Shown in pieces: positions 21,740-32,224 of a DNA stretch of 64,000 nt. The notes under the pieces are model-generated. The model saw nothing but the letters and a program-made list of their open reading frames with translations. It was not told the DNA's origin and searched no databases. A program made the translations under genes and the position numbers. The stretch comes from Stictocephala bisonia (lineage: Eukaryota; Arthropoda; Insecta; Hemiptera; Membracidae): NCBI GenBank assembly GCA_035578905.1, contig JAQJVL010000161.1, forward strand, positions 1,567,020 through 1,631,019, in the 5' to 3' direction. Numbering within the stretch: position 1 is the first letter of the stretch; each line of letters opens with the position of its first letter.

Positions 21740-21855
21740 ATTTACCAGACGGGGAGTGGATCCAGCTCCTCTGGCAGAGCATGGCCTTGTGTCTGAACTG
21801 TTGACAAGGCTATCCAATGCTGCCGGCCCTGCTCAAGCTACTGTTTCTGGACCCA
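21740..21855 (+). CDS. HECTD1: HECTD1 exon, start of the linker after the armadillo-like region
   Basis: The first base completes the Arg codon split by the 17.6-kb intron. Translation gives [20 protein letters not shown], then ATVSGPS. The [12 protein letters not shown] block is diagnostic for HECTD1 and directly follows [11 protein letters not shown] in the family. The acceptor is tgtgtgcag (21731-21739) and the donor is cca|gtaagt, leaving one base. The correct reading across such a transposon-filled intron shows that the insertions have been tolerated. Confidence 0.92.
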
Positions 21856-22365
21856 GTAAGTATAACTCCCTGTGTGTTTGGGGATATATGTATTTATAAA
21901 AATAAAGTTTGTTTTTTCTTCATTCTTAAGGGGTTTCCTAATACTGTGAGAGGTATTTTCTTTTTTATCCATTATAAATCGCTCAAAAATTGTATCTCAC
22001 TTGAATTACGATGTTGATCCATTAACTACAATACTTTTCATAATAATATTTACTTAAAACTATCCATCAAACAACGTTAAAATTTGTTAAGAAATTGTGT
22101 ATTGATACTTTAAATTAGGGATTTAGTTGAAACTTAATTGGTACCCTTAAACCTTAAAATACTGCGGCATCACTAATCTATTAATGCGGTAGTAGGGACA
22201 CAAATTATATTAAATTTTGTATCTTTTAAAGAATATACAGTATAATCATGGTTAGAAACAGTTTCCAATCTCCTAAAATAGATAAAATATAAGAACTTTT
22301 CATGATCCATCATATAAATCCACTTGTAGCAAAAATTATGTAAGAATAAGGACGTGTCTTCACAG

Positions 22366-22481
22366 GCACCCCAGGAGCAAACACGAGCAGTAACACAACA
22401 GAAACAAAGTCTCCAGCATCTGTCTCTACCATCATCAGCCTGCTGTCCACCTTGTGCCGCGGCTCTCCAAGTATTACACAC
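22366..22481 (+). CDS. HECTD1: HECTD1 exon, Ser/Thr-rich linker and helical segment
   Basis: The first two bases finish a Ser codon. The product begins TPGANTSSNTTETKSPASVS, a low-complexity Ser/Thr linker, and continues IISLLSTLCRGSPSITH, a conserved helix found before the DLLRSELPD motif of HECTD1. The acceptor is cttcacag and the donor is cac|gtaagt. The exon ends in phase 0. The linker is the least conserved part of the N-terminal half, so its exact residues are expected to vary among insects. Confidence 0.9.
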
Positions 22482-22991
22482 GTAAGTTTTGTGTAGTATA
22501 GTGCTACATAATTTACAAAAAGAAAAATAATAAATATAAAATTTTAAAGAAATGTATATTTTTGTAAAGAAAAATGTAACTATGCTAGTATTAACCCATT
22601 GAGGACTGATCACGAGATAACTCATGACTGGCCGCCGAGACTCAAAACCATGATCACGAGTTTACCTGTGATGCCGACAGTCCATTTTACAAACCATTAT
22701 TTGACACTAAATAATATATGTGCTCAATAATATGATAAATTTAGTTTCTGAAGTCTTAAACATTATTATTTAATGAGCAAAACTTATTAATTTGAATTTA
22801 TAATATATATTGAATATGTCAACAAAAACATTATTTTGACATTTCAGTATCGTTGCGTAACCTTGATCATACTACGTCGGCAGTTGCACACATTGTTGTT
22901 TATTTATGTGGGGTTAGTTTGTCAATTGTTATGATGTTTTAGTTCAAGAAACTATTGTTGTGTATTATTCATAGGTGTAACTTTATAAATT
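22482..22991 (+). other. HECTD1 intron with a TTAA-flanked repeat edge
   Basis: TTAA at 22592 is followed by cccattgaggactgatcacg and two further cacgag units, which looks like the left terminus of a piggyBac-type MITE. I could not find the matching right end. The rest of this stretch is plain AT-rich intron. Confidence 0.35.
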
Positions 22992-23982
22992 ACAAACATA
23001 CGATTGGCTGTATGGGGACTTGCATTATCGTGGAAAAACAAAATCTTTGAGCTCAATTTTCCCCTACGCTTGTTTTGTATCGCTCGCCGTAGCTTCTACA
23101 ATGTTTCACAATACCTCTCTGCGTTAATTGTTGATTCTCATTCAAGGAAATCAACCAGAATCACACCCTTAGCATCCCAAAAAACAGTTGCTGACAGAGT
23201 TTATCAGATACCAAAAAATAATCTTTCTTGCTGACAGAGTTTGGAGACATTTTCTTGGTTTTTTTGGAGAATGGGTGTGCCCCATTCCATAGACTGCATT
23301 TTTGTTTCACAATTGACATGCTTCACCCATGTTTCATCACCAGTAACGATACGATCGAGAAGTTCGTTACCATGTTTGTCGTATTCATCAAGGAAAGTTA
23401 ATGATGCAGCAAGTCTTTGTTTTTTGTGATCTTCCGTAAGAATTTTTGGAACCCACCTGGCATAAAATTTGTGGTATCCAAGCTTCCCTACAACAATTTC
23501 ATGAAGTAAACTTCGTGAAATTTGTGGGAAATGTTCCAAGAGTTCAGTCATTATAAAACGGCGATTTTCACAAACTTTGTCATTGATTTTCAACATCAAA
23601 TCTTCAGTCACAAGGCTAGGCCGTCCGCTACGACTATCATCATGAACATTGGTGTGGCCATTTTTAAAGTCAATACACCACTGCCTTACTCTGCTTTCAC
23701 TCATTATTCCATTTCCATAAACTTAACACAGTTGGCGATAGATTTCAATTGGTTTATAGGTTTTTGCCAACAAAAACCTTATCACTGAACGCACTTCACA
23801 AGTGGCGGGATTTTCAATTGCAGCTCACATTTTAACTATTCAAAGTGAGACAAGCAAAAGAGGTACAGACCGCCCGTGACTACAGCTGGATGCGTACTGA
23901 ACGCCAGACTGTTTTGACACCATGATGGCGGCTGTAGCCCCGCACAATTCAAAAATGTCTGTTACTTTCTGGATAGCCCTCG
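22992..23982 (-). pseudogene. mariner transposon relic with decayed transposase
   Basis: The right end (rc: cgagggctatccagaaagta) is a mariner terminal repeat next to TA. On the minus strand the 166-codon piece from 23704 has VRQWCIDFKNGHTNVHDDSR (helix-turn-helix), then IVTGDETWVKHVNCETKMQS with the first catalytic Asp. After frame changes FWDAKGVILVDF carries the second Asp, and FFHDNASPHTANRMF the third (D,D34D type). The copy is cut at about 22992, so the left terminal repeat is missing. Stops and shifts show it is inactive. Confidence 0.83.
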
Positions 23983-24343
23983 TAATAAGGCTTTTTATTT
24001 AGATTAGGGTTAGTTATTGAAGACGTTGTGTTTGTTTACATAAAATTGCTTTATTCTATATAAATACATTAATTTTTGAAATGTTATTTGTAAAATTACT
24101 TTTTGATATAAATTAAAAAAAATATTGGCATAACAAATATTGTAATACACATATATGGCCATTTAAAAATAATTTATATCCAAAACCCAGTTTTTGTAGT
24201 ATTTTAAAAAATAATTTCTAAAAAAAAAAAAAAAAACTAAATGAGGTACTGATGCGAATAAAGGTTTTCCACGTAGAAAATTAAATTCTGTACAAGAATA
24301 ATATATCATCAAAACTAGGTATAAAACCGAATAATTTGAGATA

Positions 24344-24720
24344 AAAAAGCTATAATAATTTGAGATAAAATGCCAGGAATAGTTTCGTTCCGGACCCGTT
24401 ACTAATAAAATAACGATTAATGTAGCTACTACCGTACATCGCCGACTTGATGAATCCCAATATAAAATGTACTGCTAGCCGTGGATTCGATTTGTAATCC
24501 ATTTTGTTTTGAGTTTTTGGCTGACGTTTACACTAGAGATGGGAATTACAGTTACTTTTTCAATAACCTGTTAGGTAATACTTTTATGTTCTGGTGACGT
24601 GTTATAATAATCTGTTACTTTTGTAACCTGTTACTCTCTACATGTTGACGTTCCAGACAGTTATTCTGTTTCTTTTATGGCCTGACGTTACTTAACGGCA
24701 GGTCTGCTAAGTAAATATGA
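24344..24720 (+). repeat. Dispersed repeat, forward copy (partner at 19860-20330)
   Basis: The block begins aaaagctataataatttgag and includes ttcgttccggacccgttac, tagagatgggaattacagtt and cagacagttattctgtttct. It is an inverted partner of 19860-20330. Just before it, a run of about 16 A residues ends near 24237. Confidence 0.65.
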
Positions 24721-24874
24721 TAAAATATTCAAGATGATTGGGTGATTTTTTAAAAATATTTTTCACGTTATGTTAATGATATTAAAAATCATTAGTCACA
24801 ATATCTTTCAGTTCAAATATGAATTTACTGTGTTTATTCTTTTTAGGTTTCTTAAATTGAATTATTTTTTTTAG

Positions 24875-24933
24875 GACCTTCTCCGATCAGAGTTGCCAGA
24901 TGCCATTGAAAAAGCTTTAAAAGGAGATGAGAG
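24875..24933 (+). CDS. HECTD1: HECTD1 short exon (59 nt)
   Basis: This small exon encodes DLLRSELPDAIEKALKGDE plus two bases of Arg. It was below the length at which an open frame stands out. It is supported by exact phase agreement on both sides, an acceptor with a T-rich tract (ttttttttag), a donor ag|gtaaag, and a near-identical motif in the known family. It joins the LCRGSPSITH helix to [12 protein letters not shown] in the next exon. Confidence 0.9.
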
Positions 24934-25129
24934 GTAAAGTGCTTATTTAATGGATTCAACTGTAGATTTAATAAACTTAATTTACAGTAAAAATCATGTC
25001 ATTTTCTACAACAATTTAAAAACTATTAATAATAATATTAAAATGTGTATACCTGTTATAGTTAAGTTTTTTAGTGTAGTAAGCCATTTCTAACATTTTA
25101 ATGTATGTATTAAAAGATATAGCTGGCTT

Positions 25130-25800
25130 ACCTTGAAGATACGACGATTGTCCTTAAAGTAAAGTCTCCAATGGTTTTTCACATAGTAAACATAATTTTA
25201 ATTGCAAAACTAATTAGATTTTGAAATCTTGGACAGTTAGCTATTTTTCAACACATTCTTTGTCATAATCAATGCACTTTTGGCGTCATTTCAGGAGCTT
25301 TTTCATACTCCTGATATAGCTATCTTCCACCGACTTGTGCAGGAAGCAATCGTAAGTTGAGAATTACATTCCCTTAGGTTTAAGTAACAAAATGAGGATT
25401 TACTGGGAGCCAAATCAGGGCTGTATGGAAGATAGTCCATCATTTACCACCCTACTTTGGTGATGAGATCCATCATGGTTCAGTCAACGTTAGGGTAGGC
25501 GTTGTCATGGTTCAAACGATTGCCCTTTGTCAGCCAACCTCTCCTTTTGTTCTGTATAGCGCAACAAAATCTTGTACACGTTAGTCTTAGAGATGTCCTA
25601 TATCTGTTCGACAATCTCTCATAAAGTCATACACCAAACCGCAAGTAAAAGTTCAACTTTCATAACTGTTTCGTCCCAAACAGATGAACGGCTGCAGCCG
25701 AACTGGTTGTTCATGTTTGTTCAGCCTTTTGAAAACTCTCTACACCTCTCTTGCATATATTTTATGTCTATACACTTCTATCCATACACATTGGTCATCT
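25130..25800 (-). pseudogene. mariner-like fragment, C-terminal region
   Basis: On the minus strand, broken frames read like HKSVEDSYIRSMKKLLK and KCIDYDKECVEK, resembling the last helix of mariner transposases (…RW.KCI...G.YVEK). The stretch upstream (25500-25740) keeps only scattered similarity. Several stops are present and no terminal repeats were found. Assignment is tentative. Confidence 0.4.
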
Positions 25801-25815
25801 GGTAATAGATTTTAA

Positions 25816-26789
25816 CCCTTCACACGCGGAAATTATTCAACCCTATTTTAACACGTAAGTGTGTAAAAAAAATAATATTAATGAAATGTGAAGTTAATTT
25901 TTTTTAAGTTTAAGAAACATAAAGGAACATTAAAAAAAATAAATTTATGTTTAAAGTAAAATTATAAATTTTAATGCGATTTTATTGTAGATGTACAATT
26001 ATAATGAAAAGTACAAATAAAAAACTTGTCAACATTTTAGTTGAAACTTTTATCAGTATCTTTAATTTATGATACAATTTTAGGTTAGGTTTAAGGACAC
26101 TAGGCCAGGAATTAGTATATTGGAGAGACAGGACATCAGCAAACTTACCTTAGAAGAAAAGTTCACCAACACCAGAGTAGTAGTAACATACTCAAAAGAA
26201 ACACAAAATCACACAAATTTTCTGGGCCACTGGCACACACTCTCTCTCCCTCCCTATCTCTACTCACCTGAAGAAAGTGCCATTGGCAAAGAGAATTTGT
26301 GTGATTTTGTGTTTATTTTGTGTTTGTTACTACTACTCTGGTGTTAGTGAACTTTTCCTCGAAGGTAAGTTTGCTGATGTCCTATCTCTCCAATATACTA
26401 ATTTATGATACAATAATAACTTCAGCAAAATAATTGTAAACTAGAAAATAGAGAAAAAAACTATAAGTGGTGAAGACAATGTGCTAGGGTGGAGCAACAA
26501 ACAGAGGATATTTTCGTTTTATGCTTGTGCAAAGGCAGGAGACGGAGCTGCACCCATACACGCTCTGGATTGGCTGGCCCGCCCCTTTTCATTCATAGAT
26601 AGTTTACGTTTTTGATAGGCTGAGGGAGTTGGCCAAAGACATGTCTAAGTTGATGCTGCACTCTAGCGGAAGTTTTAGGACAGAATCATTTACACTATTG
26701 ACAGAAATATTTCGTTTCGGATATGTTCGTCAACCGCATTTGAGGCAAAGTACAGGCTGAGTAAATATTCATTTGCCGCGTGCTAAGGG
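25816..26789 (+). mobile_element. piggyBac-type MITE
   Basis: TTAA at 25812-25815 and 26790-26793. Terminal repeats: cccttcacacgcgga at the left and, inverted, cccttagcacgcggc at the right. There is no transposase. It is interrupted by the palindromic insertion at 26078-26401. The end bases ccctt are shared with the other piggyBac elements in the window, which suggests cross-mobilisation. Confidence 0.72.
26078..26401 (+). mobile_element. Snap-back (inverted-pair) retroelement insertion with hammerhead-like core
   Basis: About 110 nt at the left (attagtatattggagagaca...) returns in inverted form at 26292-26401. A direct repeat tttatgatacaat flanks the whole insert and looks like its target duplication. 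Near 26264-26295 the plus strand has tcac-ctgaaga, a tgcc/ggca hairpin and gagaa, reminiscent of a decayed hammerhead ribozyme. A half-length relative with its own target duplication is at 36345-36481. Confidence 0.55.
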
Positions 26790-27257
26790 TTAACAGTGAT
26801 TGACCCCTTAAACCACTGAAAACTAACACAGAATGCAATGCACACTTAGCGGGAACATTGATTTTCGCTTCTATCGTTAGTGGCTGCTAAGTAAAGACTA
26901 AGCATTGCTGAGGAGTGAAGACTGACCGAAATAGTGGTGTGAGAAGTGACGAACACATAACAGTTGTGATATTTACTCCAGCTTGCTCTGTCACGATGGG
27001 ATCTTGTTGGACCTGCCTGAATTTACGGACAATGCTCGTAGAAAGGTACCTGAGAAGAAACGCTCATTAACACAACATACAGGAAAGCAATTAAAGGCTT
27101 AAAACATGAAACAAAATTGTTAGTAATGCTGGTACTTTCAACAGAGGAGGAGAGACTAACTTTATTATGTAAACTTTAGCTAGGCCTGTTCCTAAATTTT
27201 CTTACTAATGCAGTAATTTTTTATTCTGTCACAAGCTAACTGTGTTGTGTTTGATAG

Positions 27258-27475
27258 ATGCTGTCTGGATACCATGCGGTTGGTAGACCTATTGCTAGTG
27301 CTGCTTTTTGAGGGACGCAAAGCCCTGTCACGGGGAGCTAGTGGTGGTGGCAGCAGTGGTCAGTTACTACCTCGGTTGCGGCGTATGGACTCAGCAGGAG
27401 AAAAGACACATCGTCAGCTTATAGACTGCATCAGGAGCAAGGACACTGATGCTCTAATCGAAGCCATCGATACAG
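27258..27475 (+). CDS. HECTD1: HECTD1 exon leading into the ankyrin repeats
   Basis: One base completes Arg. Translation gives [20 protein letters not shown], a short Gly/Ser-rich insertion (GASGGGSSG), then a block with [20 protein letters not shown] and [30 protein letters not shown] is the helix pair that caps the ankyrin domain of HECTD1. The acceptor is ttgatag|a and the donor is g|gtcaga, the weakest donor of the set. The exon ends in phase 1. Confidence 0.92.
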
Positions 27476-27691
27476 GTCAGAATAGTGTGTTGTTTTGCTT
27501 TAAAATATACTGATATAAATATATTATTTATTTATTCTAGTATGATGTTTATTTTACTGGTACATGTTCACAAGAAAGGCATTATCATTTTCAAACAAAT
27601 AAATTATTGTGAATTGCAGGATTGATAAAACAAATACAATGTACATTCAGTCATGGTAACTTTGGTACTAAATCATATTGGAATGTTTCAG

Positions 27692-27991
27692 GTATTGAAG
27701 TGAACTTCATGGATGATGTGGGACAAACCCTTCTGAATTGGGCCTCAGCATTTGGCACCCAAGAGATGGTAGAGTTCCTGTGTGAACGAGGAGCTGATGT
27801 CAACAAAGGTCAGAGATCGTCCTCCCTTCACTACGCTGCTTGTTTCGGCCGACCTGCAATTGCAAAGGTGCTGCTTCGTCATGGAGCTAACCCAGACTTA
27901 AGGGATGAAGATGGCAAGACACCCCTAGACAAAGCACGAGAGAGGGTTGACGAGGGCCACAGAGAAGTGGCCGCTATATTACAATCACCAG
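27692..27991 (+). CDS. HECTD1: HECTD1 exon carrying the ankyrin repeats
   Basis: This 300-nt exon encodes the ankyrin-repeat segment. Repeat one contains [20 protein letters not shown] with ERGADVN; repeat two has [19 protein letters not shown] and HGANPDLRD; repeat three starts [13 protein letters not shown] and ends VAAILQSPG. Such repeats bind partner or substrate proteins. The acceptor is tgtttcag and the donor is g|gtgagt, phase 1 on both sides. An in-frame alternative acceptor 72 nt upstream is described in the findings. Identity to the family is so strong that this is the best anchor for the gene. Confidence 0.96.
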
Positions 27992-28274
27992 GTGAGTTTA
28001 TTATATTCTATACTATCTGATCTTATTACTGATTTTTGTATAATCTAAAACCTAGATAGAATAATGTATTGTTCTTATTTGATATTTTATACAACATTTA
28101 ATTTTTTTATTGGATCAGGTACATATATAAAGAAGAGTGAATAACATTTTCAAATATTAAAATAATATCTACTATTTGTTGTTTTAAACTAAATAATATT
28201 GAAAAAACAATAAATATTTGTTATATTTATTTGATATGCCAAAAAAAATTTTAATACAGTTCAAAATCAAAATA
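27992..28274 (+). other. HECTD1 intron, nothing recognised
   Basis: AT-rich intron before the diverged hAT-like copy. Confidence 0.4.
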
Positions 28275-28682
28275 ATTAGTTGTGTGGGATATAGAAATTT
28301 TTTTCAATTCGATGCAGCTATACGATTCAGAGAATTTAAATTTGATGTACCTCTTTTTGAGATGCTCACATACATACAAATGTTAGCTAATTAATATGTA
28401 TGAAACAGTAAAATAAAATAAACAGCAGATAAAAGTAAGGTCATTTTAAAATAATGTAAGGAATGTAAAATGTAGGTCGCAGGTCCTCTGAGTAAAGTAT
28501 TGAGTAAAGCACAATAAATCTCAATTGCAACAAAATAGAAATGCAGAGCAACTCGAATTATCAAACTTTAATGTTAGAACTTAGGCTTAAGCGGCCGGTG
28601 TCATAACTAGAATCTTCAATTTCCGGTGACAACCGCGCCAAGGTACTATCTACAATATTTACAACTGTAGGCATACTAAGAA

Positions 28683-28895
28683 TGAAGATACGGAAAAGTC
28701 TGCTGTTGCTGAACATAGCTCAAAAAGTAATCATGGAATTTTATTTGACAAAACTAAAGTCCTTGCCAACATCCCACATTACTACCCGAGAATCGTAAGG
28801 GAAGCCATAGAAATATATAAAAGAAGAAATAATTTTAATAAGGATGATAGTATATGGCTGCCAAAGACATGGGCACCCATTTTAAGTAAATTGAA
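28683..28895 (+). pseudogene. Penelope-like protein, GIY-YIG C-terminal fragment
   Basis: The frame reads NEDTEKSAVAEHSSKSNHGI, then LFDKTKVLANIPHYYPRIVR, EAIEIYKRRNNFNKDDSIWL and PKTWAPIL. In the family the H.I.F..TKVLA and REAIEI motifs belong to the endonuclease domain that cuts target DNA. Only this end is left; the reverse transcriptase is absent. Confidence 0.75.
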
Positions 28896-29056
28896 ATAAA
28901 ATGGAAGAGTCAGCCATATTGATTTTTCGGCCAATGACCGTAGGTCACGTGGGTCGTGCCTCCGCCCCCCCCCCTCTCCAGCATATCTGCCAACTAGTCC
29001 CCACCCCACCACCTGTTATAAAGCTGGAAGGTCACTTGCCGATTTCAGTCTCAGAG

Positions 29057-29103
29057 AAACCACTGAGGATGCCACATCACAGTATGGGCGAAACGTCTGG
29101 TCA
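29057..29103 (+). ncRNA. Candidate hammerhead ribozyme (Penelope-associated)
   Basis: Order on the plus strand: stem I strand acca (29059-29062), core ctgagga (29063-29069), stem II tgcc...gggc (29070-29089), core gaaa (29090-29093), short stem III ac/gt with cleavage triplet gtc (29095-29097), stem I partner tggt (29098-29101). All three stems pair by eye. Such minimal hammerheads are a known feature of Penelope-like elements. Confidence 0.7.
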
Positions 29104-29329
29104 TCTTGTAAATATTGTAGATAGTACCTTGACGCGGTTGTCACCGGAAATTGTAGATTCTAAACTTTAATGTGTTAAAATTAAAATATATTTCATAAGT
29201 AACTAGAAGAAAGTATATGTTACTTTTGTTATTTAGGAGATGGTGTCTTGCAAATAAAATGCAAGTCAATAAGACTACATTTTTTCTCTTCGAATTTTTT
29301 TAGTTCTTAAATACCCTATCCACTGATTT

Positions 29330-30290
29330 TTCATTCCTCAACCTGTGATTTCCAACTTTGTAACGGCCAGCCATTAGAACAAGTAAAAACTATTAAATAT
29401 TTAGGAATTACATTTGATGAAAAACTTAAATTTGAGCCGCATATTTTAGATTTACACGCCAAATTACGATCACAGATAAGAAAATGTTATTTTTTGAGAA
29501 ATTTTTGTTATGTCCAGTTGTTAAAAACACTATTTTTTGCATTAATAAATTCAAGATTAAAATACACCTTGCCATGTTGGGGAGGAACGTACAAAACATT
29601 AATTGAAAAGCTGAGAACCACTCAAAATTACTTTTTACGTGTAATGTGTAAAAAATCTAAACGAACACATTCCTTTCCATTATACCAACAGTTTAAAATT
29701 ATTCCCATCCAGCACCTTTTCATTTTTAAAGTTTGAGATTGTTTTTTATTAGAAGCGGAAATCGAGAAAACATTATGCCCAATCACCCACATAGTACAAG
29801 AAGTTTCGTAAATAATTGTTTTAAATTGCCTAAAGTCAACAAAACTATTTTCCGTCATTCCTTTTTATATGTGGGACCCAAATATTTTAATAAAATACCA
29901 CTTCAAATCAAGAATATTAATAAGCTCAAACATTTTTGTAAGCAAACAATCACTTGGCTTTCTTCTCAGCAATATGTAGAATATTTCAATAATGTCTTAG
30001 TTTAAATACAATTCTCTTCTTTACAATTACTACTCCATATTTTATATAATTGCAGTTATATATATTTTTATTTGTCTTATTTTAAATCCTCAGATGTTAC
30101 AGTTGGCTAAATATTAAGTATATTTTTCTTATAATGCTAGACTCCAATTTACTTGTTAATTTAATTATAATTTTCTATTGTACAACTGGCCACGCTACTG
30201 GTTAAAGTGGCCAGTATATTTCTCACATTTTTCATGCATGTATTATGTAATTATCTGTGGGAAATAAATTCATTTATTCATATTATAGTT
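29330..30290 (+). pseudogene. LINE reverse transcriptase, 3' fragment
   Basis: Frames give IKYLGITFDEKLKFEPHI, then FALINSRLKYTLPCWGGTYK, LRTTQNYFLRVMCKKSK; after one frame change HSTRSFVNNCFKLPKVNKTI and FLYVGPKYFNKIPLQIKNIN. This is the thumb and C-terminal region of non-LTR (Jockey/CR1-like) reverse transcriptases. The palm with YADD is missing, so it is 5'-truncated. It ends near gggaaataaattcatttatt at about 30260. Confidence 0.78.
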
Positions 30291-30807
30291 GAAAACAACT
30301 TATTAATTATCATTGGAAAATGAAGTCAGCCATCATGTTTATTTTTTAACTGATTATGTTAAAGTTACATACATCTATAGATAAATAAAACTTGCTTTAT
30401 CACAGAATTCTGTTGAAGAAGCATAATTCCGAATTAAGTTTACAATCCATTATTGTTTAGTGAGTATATTAACATTAGTAAAACAGTTTCAACTTACCTA
30501 GTAAACTAAATTTATTGAATAAAATGAGTTTTTACATTAATTTAATTTAAACATTTTCAAATAAAAAGGTTGACAATAGATGTGAATGGAGTTGCTTTTA
30601 ATAATTAACGTGTAGTTGAACTTTTTTAAAGTAAAAACGATTTTTATTAAAGTATTTTAAAACACTATGGCGATGGTCAAAGTAAAATGAGATTTGACAT
30701 ACATGAATTTTTAAAAATGGAACACATGAATTATAAAAGAAAAAAAAGATAAGACTGTCTTTTGTTTGAGAGATGCTTTGTAAAAATGGGGAATTGTAGA
30801 GGTAGAG

Positions 30808-31300
30808 ACCAGGTGCTCGTTATCAGACAGGAAGTGATAACAAAAGTAAGGTAAAAAATGGACAAATGTTTTGTCAAAAGGGGGTAATGTAGAAACCAGG
30901 TGCTCCTTATCAGACAGGAAGTTATAGAAAAAGTCAGGTAACAAATGGACATATGTTTTGTAAAAGGGGGGAATATAGGACCAGGTGTTCTTTATCAAAT
31001 ATGAAGTGAAAACAAAAGTCAGGTAACAAATGGACAAATAATTTATCAAAAGGGGGAATGTAGAGACCAGGTGCTTCATATCAGACAGGAAGTGATAACA
31101 AAAGTCAGGTAACAAATGGGAAAATGTTTTGTAAAAGGGGGAATATAGGACCAGGTGTTCTTTATCAAATATGAAGTGAAAACAAAAGTCAGGTAACAAA
31201 TGGACAAATGATTTATCAAAAGGGGGAATGTAGAGACCAGGCGCTTCATATCAGGCAGGAAGTGATAACAAAAGTCAAGTAACAAATGGATTGTTATCAG
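30808..31300 (+). repeat. Minisatellite, about 86-bp unit, six copies
   Basis: Units start at the accagg motif near 30808, 30895, 30980, 31066, 31150 and 31236 and contain atcagacaggaagtgataac and caggtaacaaatgg. Copies 1 and 2 of the hAT-like element have this unit once (around 6690 and 41405). The long minus-strand frames here are products of the repeat. Confidence 0.85.
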
Positions 31301-31815
31301 CAATATTCAAAAACAAAATTAAAGAACCTAATTTATTTCACTATTCCAAGTAAATACGTAACAATTCTTTTAATTTTTTTATTAAATACGAATCCCAAAA
31401 TCATTGCCTAATATAATTTTTATACAATATTTTTAAATAGGCCTACTTAATAATATTAAATTTAATTGAGTAGGGAGAATGTAATTTTAAGGGATATATT
31501 TTGTTCCTTTTCAAGGCTGGTAGAGACCAGTTTTCATGCCGAAGCTTAGTCCAATAACCACATGTTAGCATGAAACTTCAAATGATTCCTTCCAGGAAAG
31601 GTGATCAGTTACTAGCCCAAGTGAATTAACCCTCTTTTATGTAGTAATGGCTCTTGGGTTTTCTGACATCCTGTACAGTTAAGATATCACAATGATTTTG
31701 AGTTCTCTAGGAATTGGGTATTCCAACAGTCTTTGTGAGTGTTATCTTCCCTGCGGTATGTACAGAAATTTAGCAACTTACGAGATATCAATTACTAATG
31801 AACACATTAGCGAAA

Positions 31816-31920
31816 TTTATTCCAGATTCCCACTGAGCATTCCCAACTTATTTATTCCAGATTCCCACTGAGCATTCCCAACTTATTTATTCCAGATTCC
31901 CTCTGAGCATTCCCAACTTA
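31816..31920 (+). repeat. 35-bp tandem repeat, three copies
   Basis: Three head-to-tail units of tttattccagattcccactg... at 31816, 31851 and 31886, with one base change in the third. No coding meaning is apparent. Confidence 0.9.
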
Positions 31921-32061
31921 TTTATCGGCTTGATAACATAAAAGTTACTTATTTTTAGTAAGCATTTATTTGTTTGATTACGTGAAAAAGTTGTGGAATA
32001 CGTCTATTAATATTTGAGAATATGCTGCTTTCCCAAAATGTGTGACGTTAATTTTGAGCAG

Positions 32062-32224
32062 GAGAATGGATGCTGCCAGTTGACAAGGACAAAAAACAAG
32101 AAATGGTGGAAGCAGAGGAGAGTAGCGAACCCAAAGGAGACCCTGAGATGTCTCCTGTTTACTTGCGGAGGTTGCTGCCAGTGTTTTGCAATACATTCCA
32201 GGCAACGATGCTAGCTAGTGTCAG
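32062..32224 (+). CDS. HECTD1: HECTD1 exon, acidic linker after the ankyrin repeats
   Basis: The first two bases complete Gly of SPG. The product reads [20 protein letters not shown], then [20 protein letters not shown] and QATMLASVR. It has a charged linker followed by the conserved [16 protein letters not shown] block that starts the second helical region of HECTD1. The acceptor is ttttgagcag and the donor is ag|gtaact. Open frames in other registers here are shadows. Confidence 0.91.

Larger units (their letters stand above)
28575..29161 (+). mobile_element. Penelope-type snap-back insertion with hammerhead ribozyme
   Basis: Inverted terminal segments of about 55 nt (agaatcttcaatttccggtg at 28609; its complement ends at 29161) bound a fragment of coding sequence. 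The flanking repeat aaactttaatgt (28563-28574, 29162-29173) is the likely target duplication. The plus strand encodes AEHSSKSNHGILFDKTKVLA, IVREAIEIYKRRNNFNKDDS and W-APIL, typical of the GIY-YIG end of Penelope-like proteins. Confidence 0.75.
28277..31430 (+). mobile_element. hAT-like element, copy 3 (diverged, interrupted)
   Basis: The left part (tgtgtgggatatagaaatt, cgatgcagc, gattcagagaattt) and the right part (tttcactattcc, cccaaaatcattgcc) follow copies 1 and 2 in order. It has been interrupted by the Penelope-type insertion at 28575-29161 and a LINE fragment at about 29330-30290. A minisatellite has expanded near its right end. Confidence 0.6.

Noticed and set aside
22173..22625. 150-codon minus-strand frame
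   Set aside because: It runs antisense across the HECTD1 exon 22366-22481 and has no recognisable domain.
30711..31199. 162-codon minus-strand repetitive frame
   Set aside because: Created by the 86-bp minisatellite; the translated repeats (LLPDFCYHFLSD-like) are a by-product of the DNA period.
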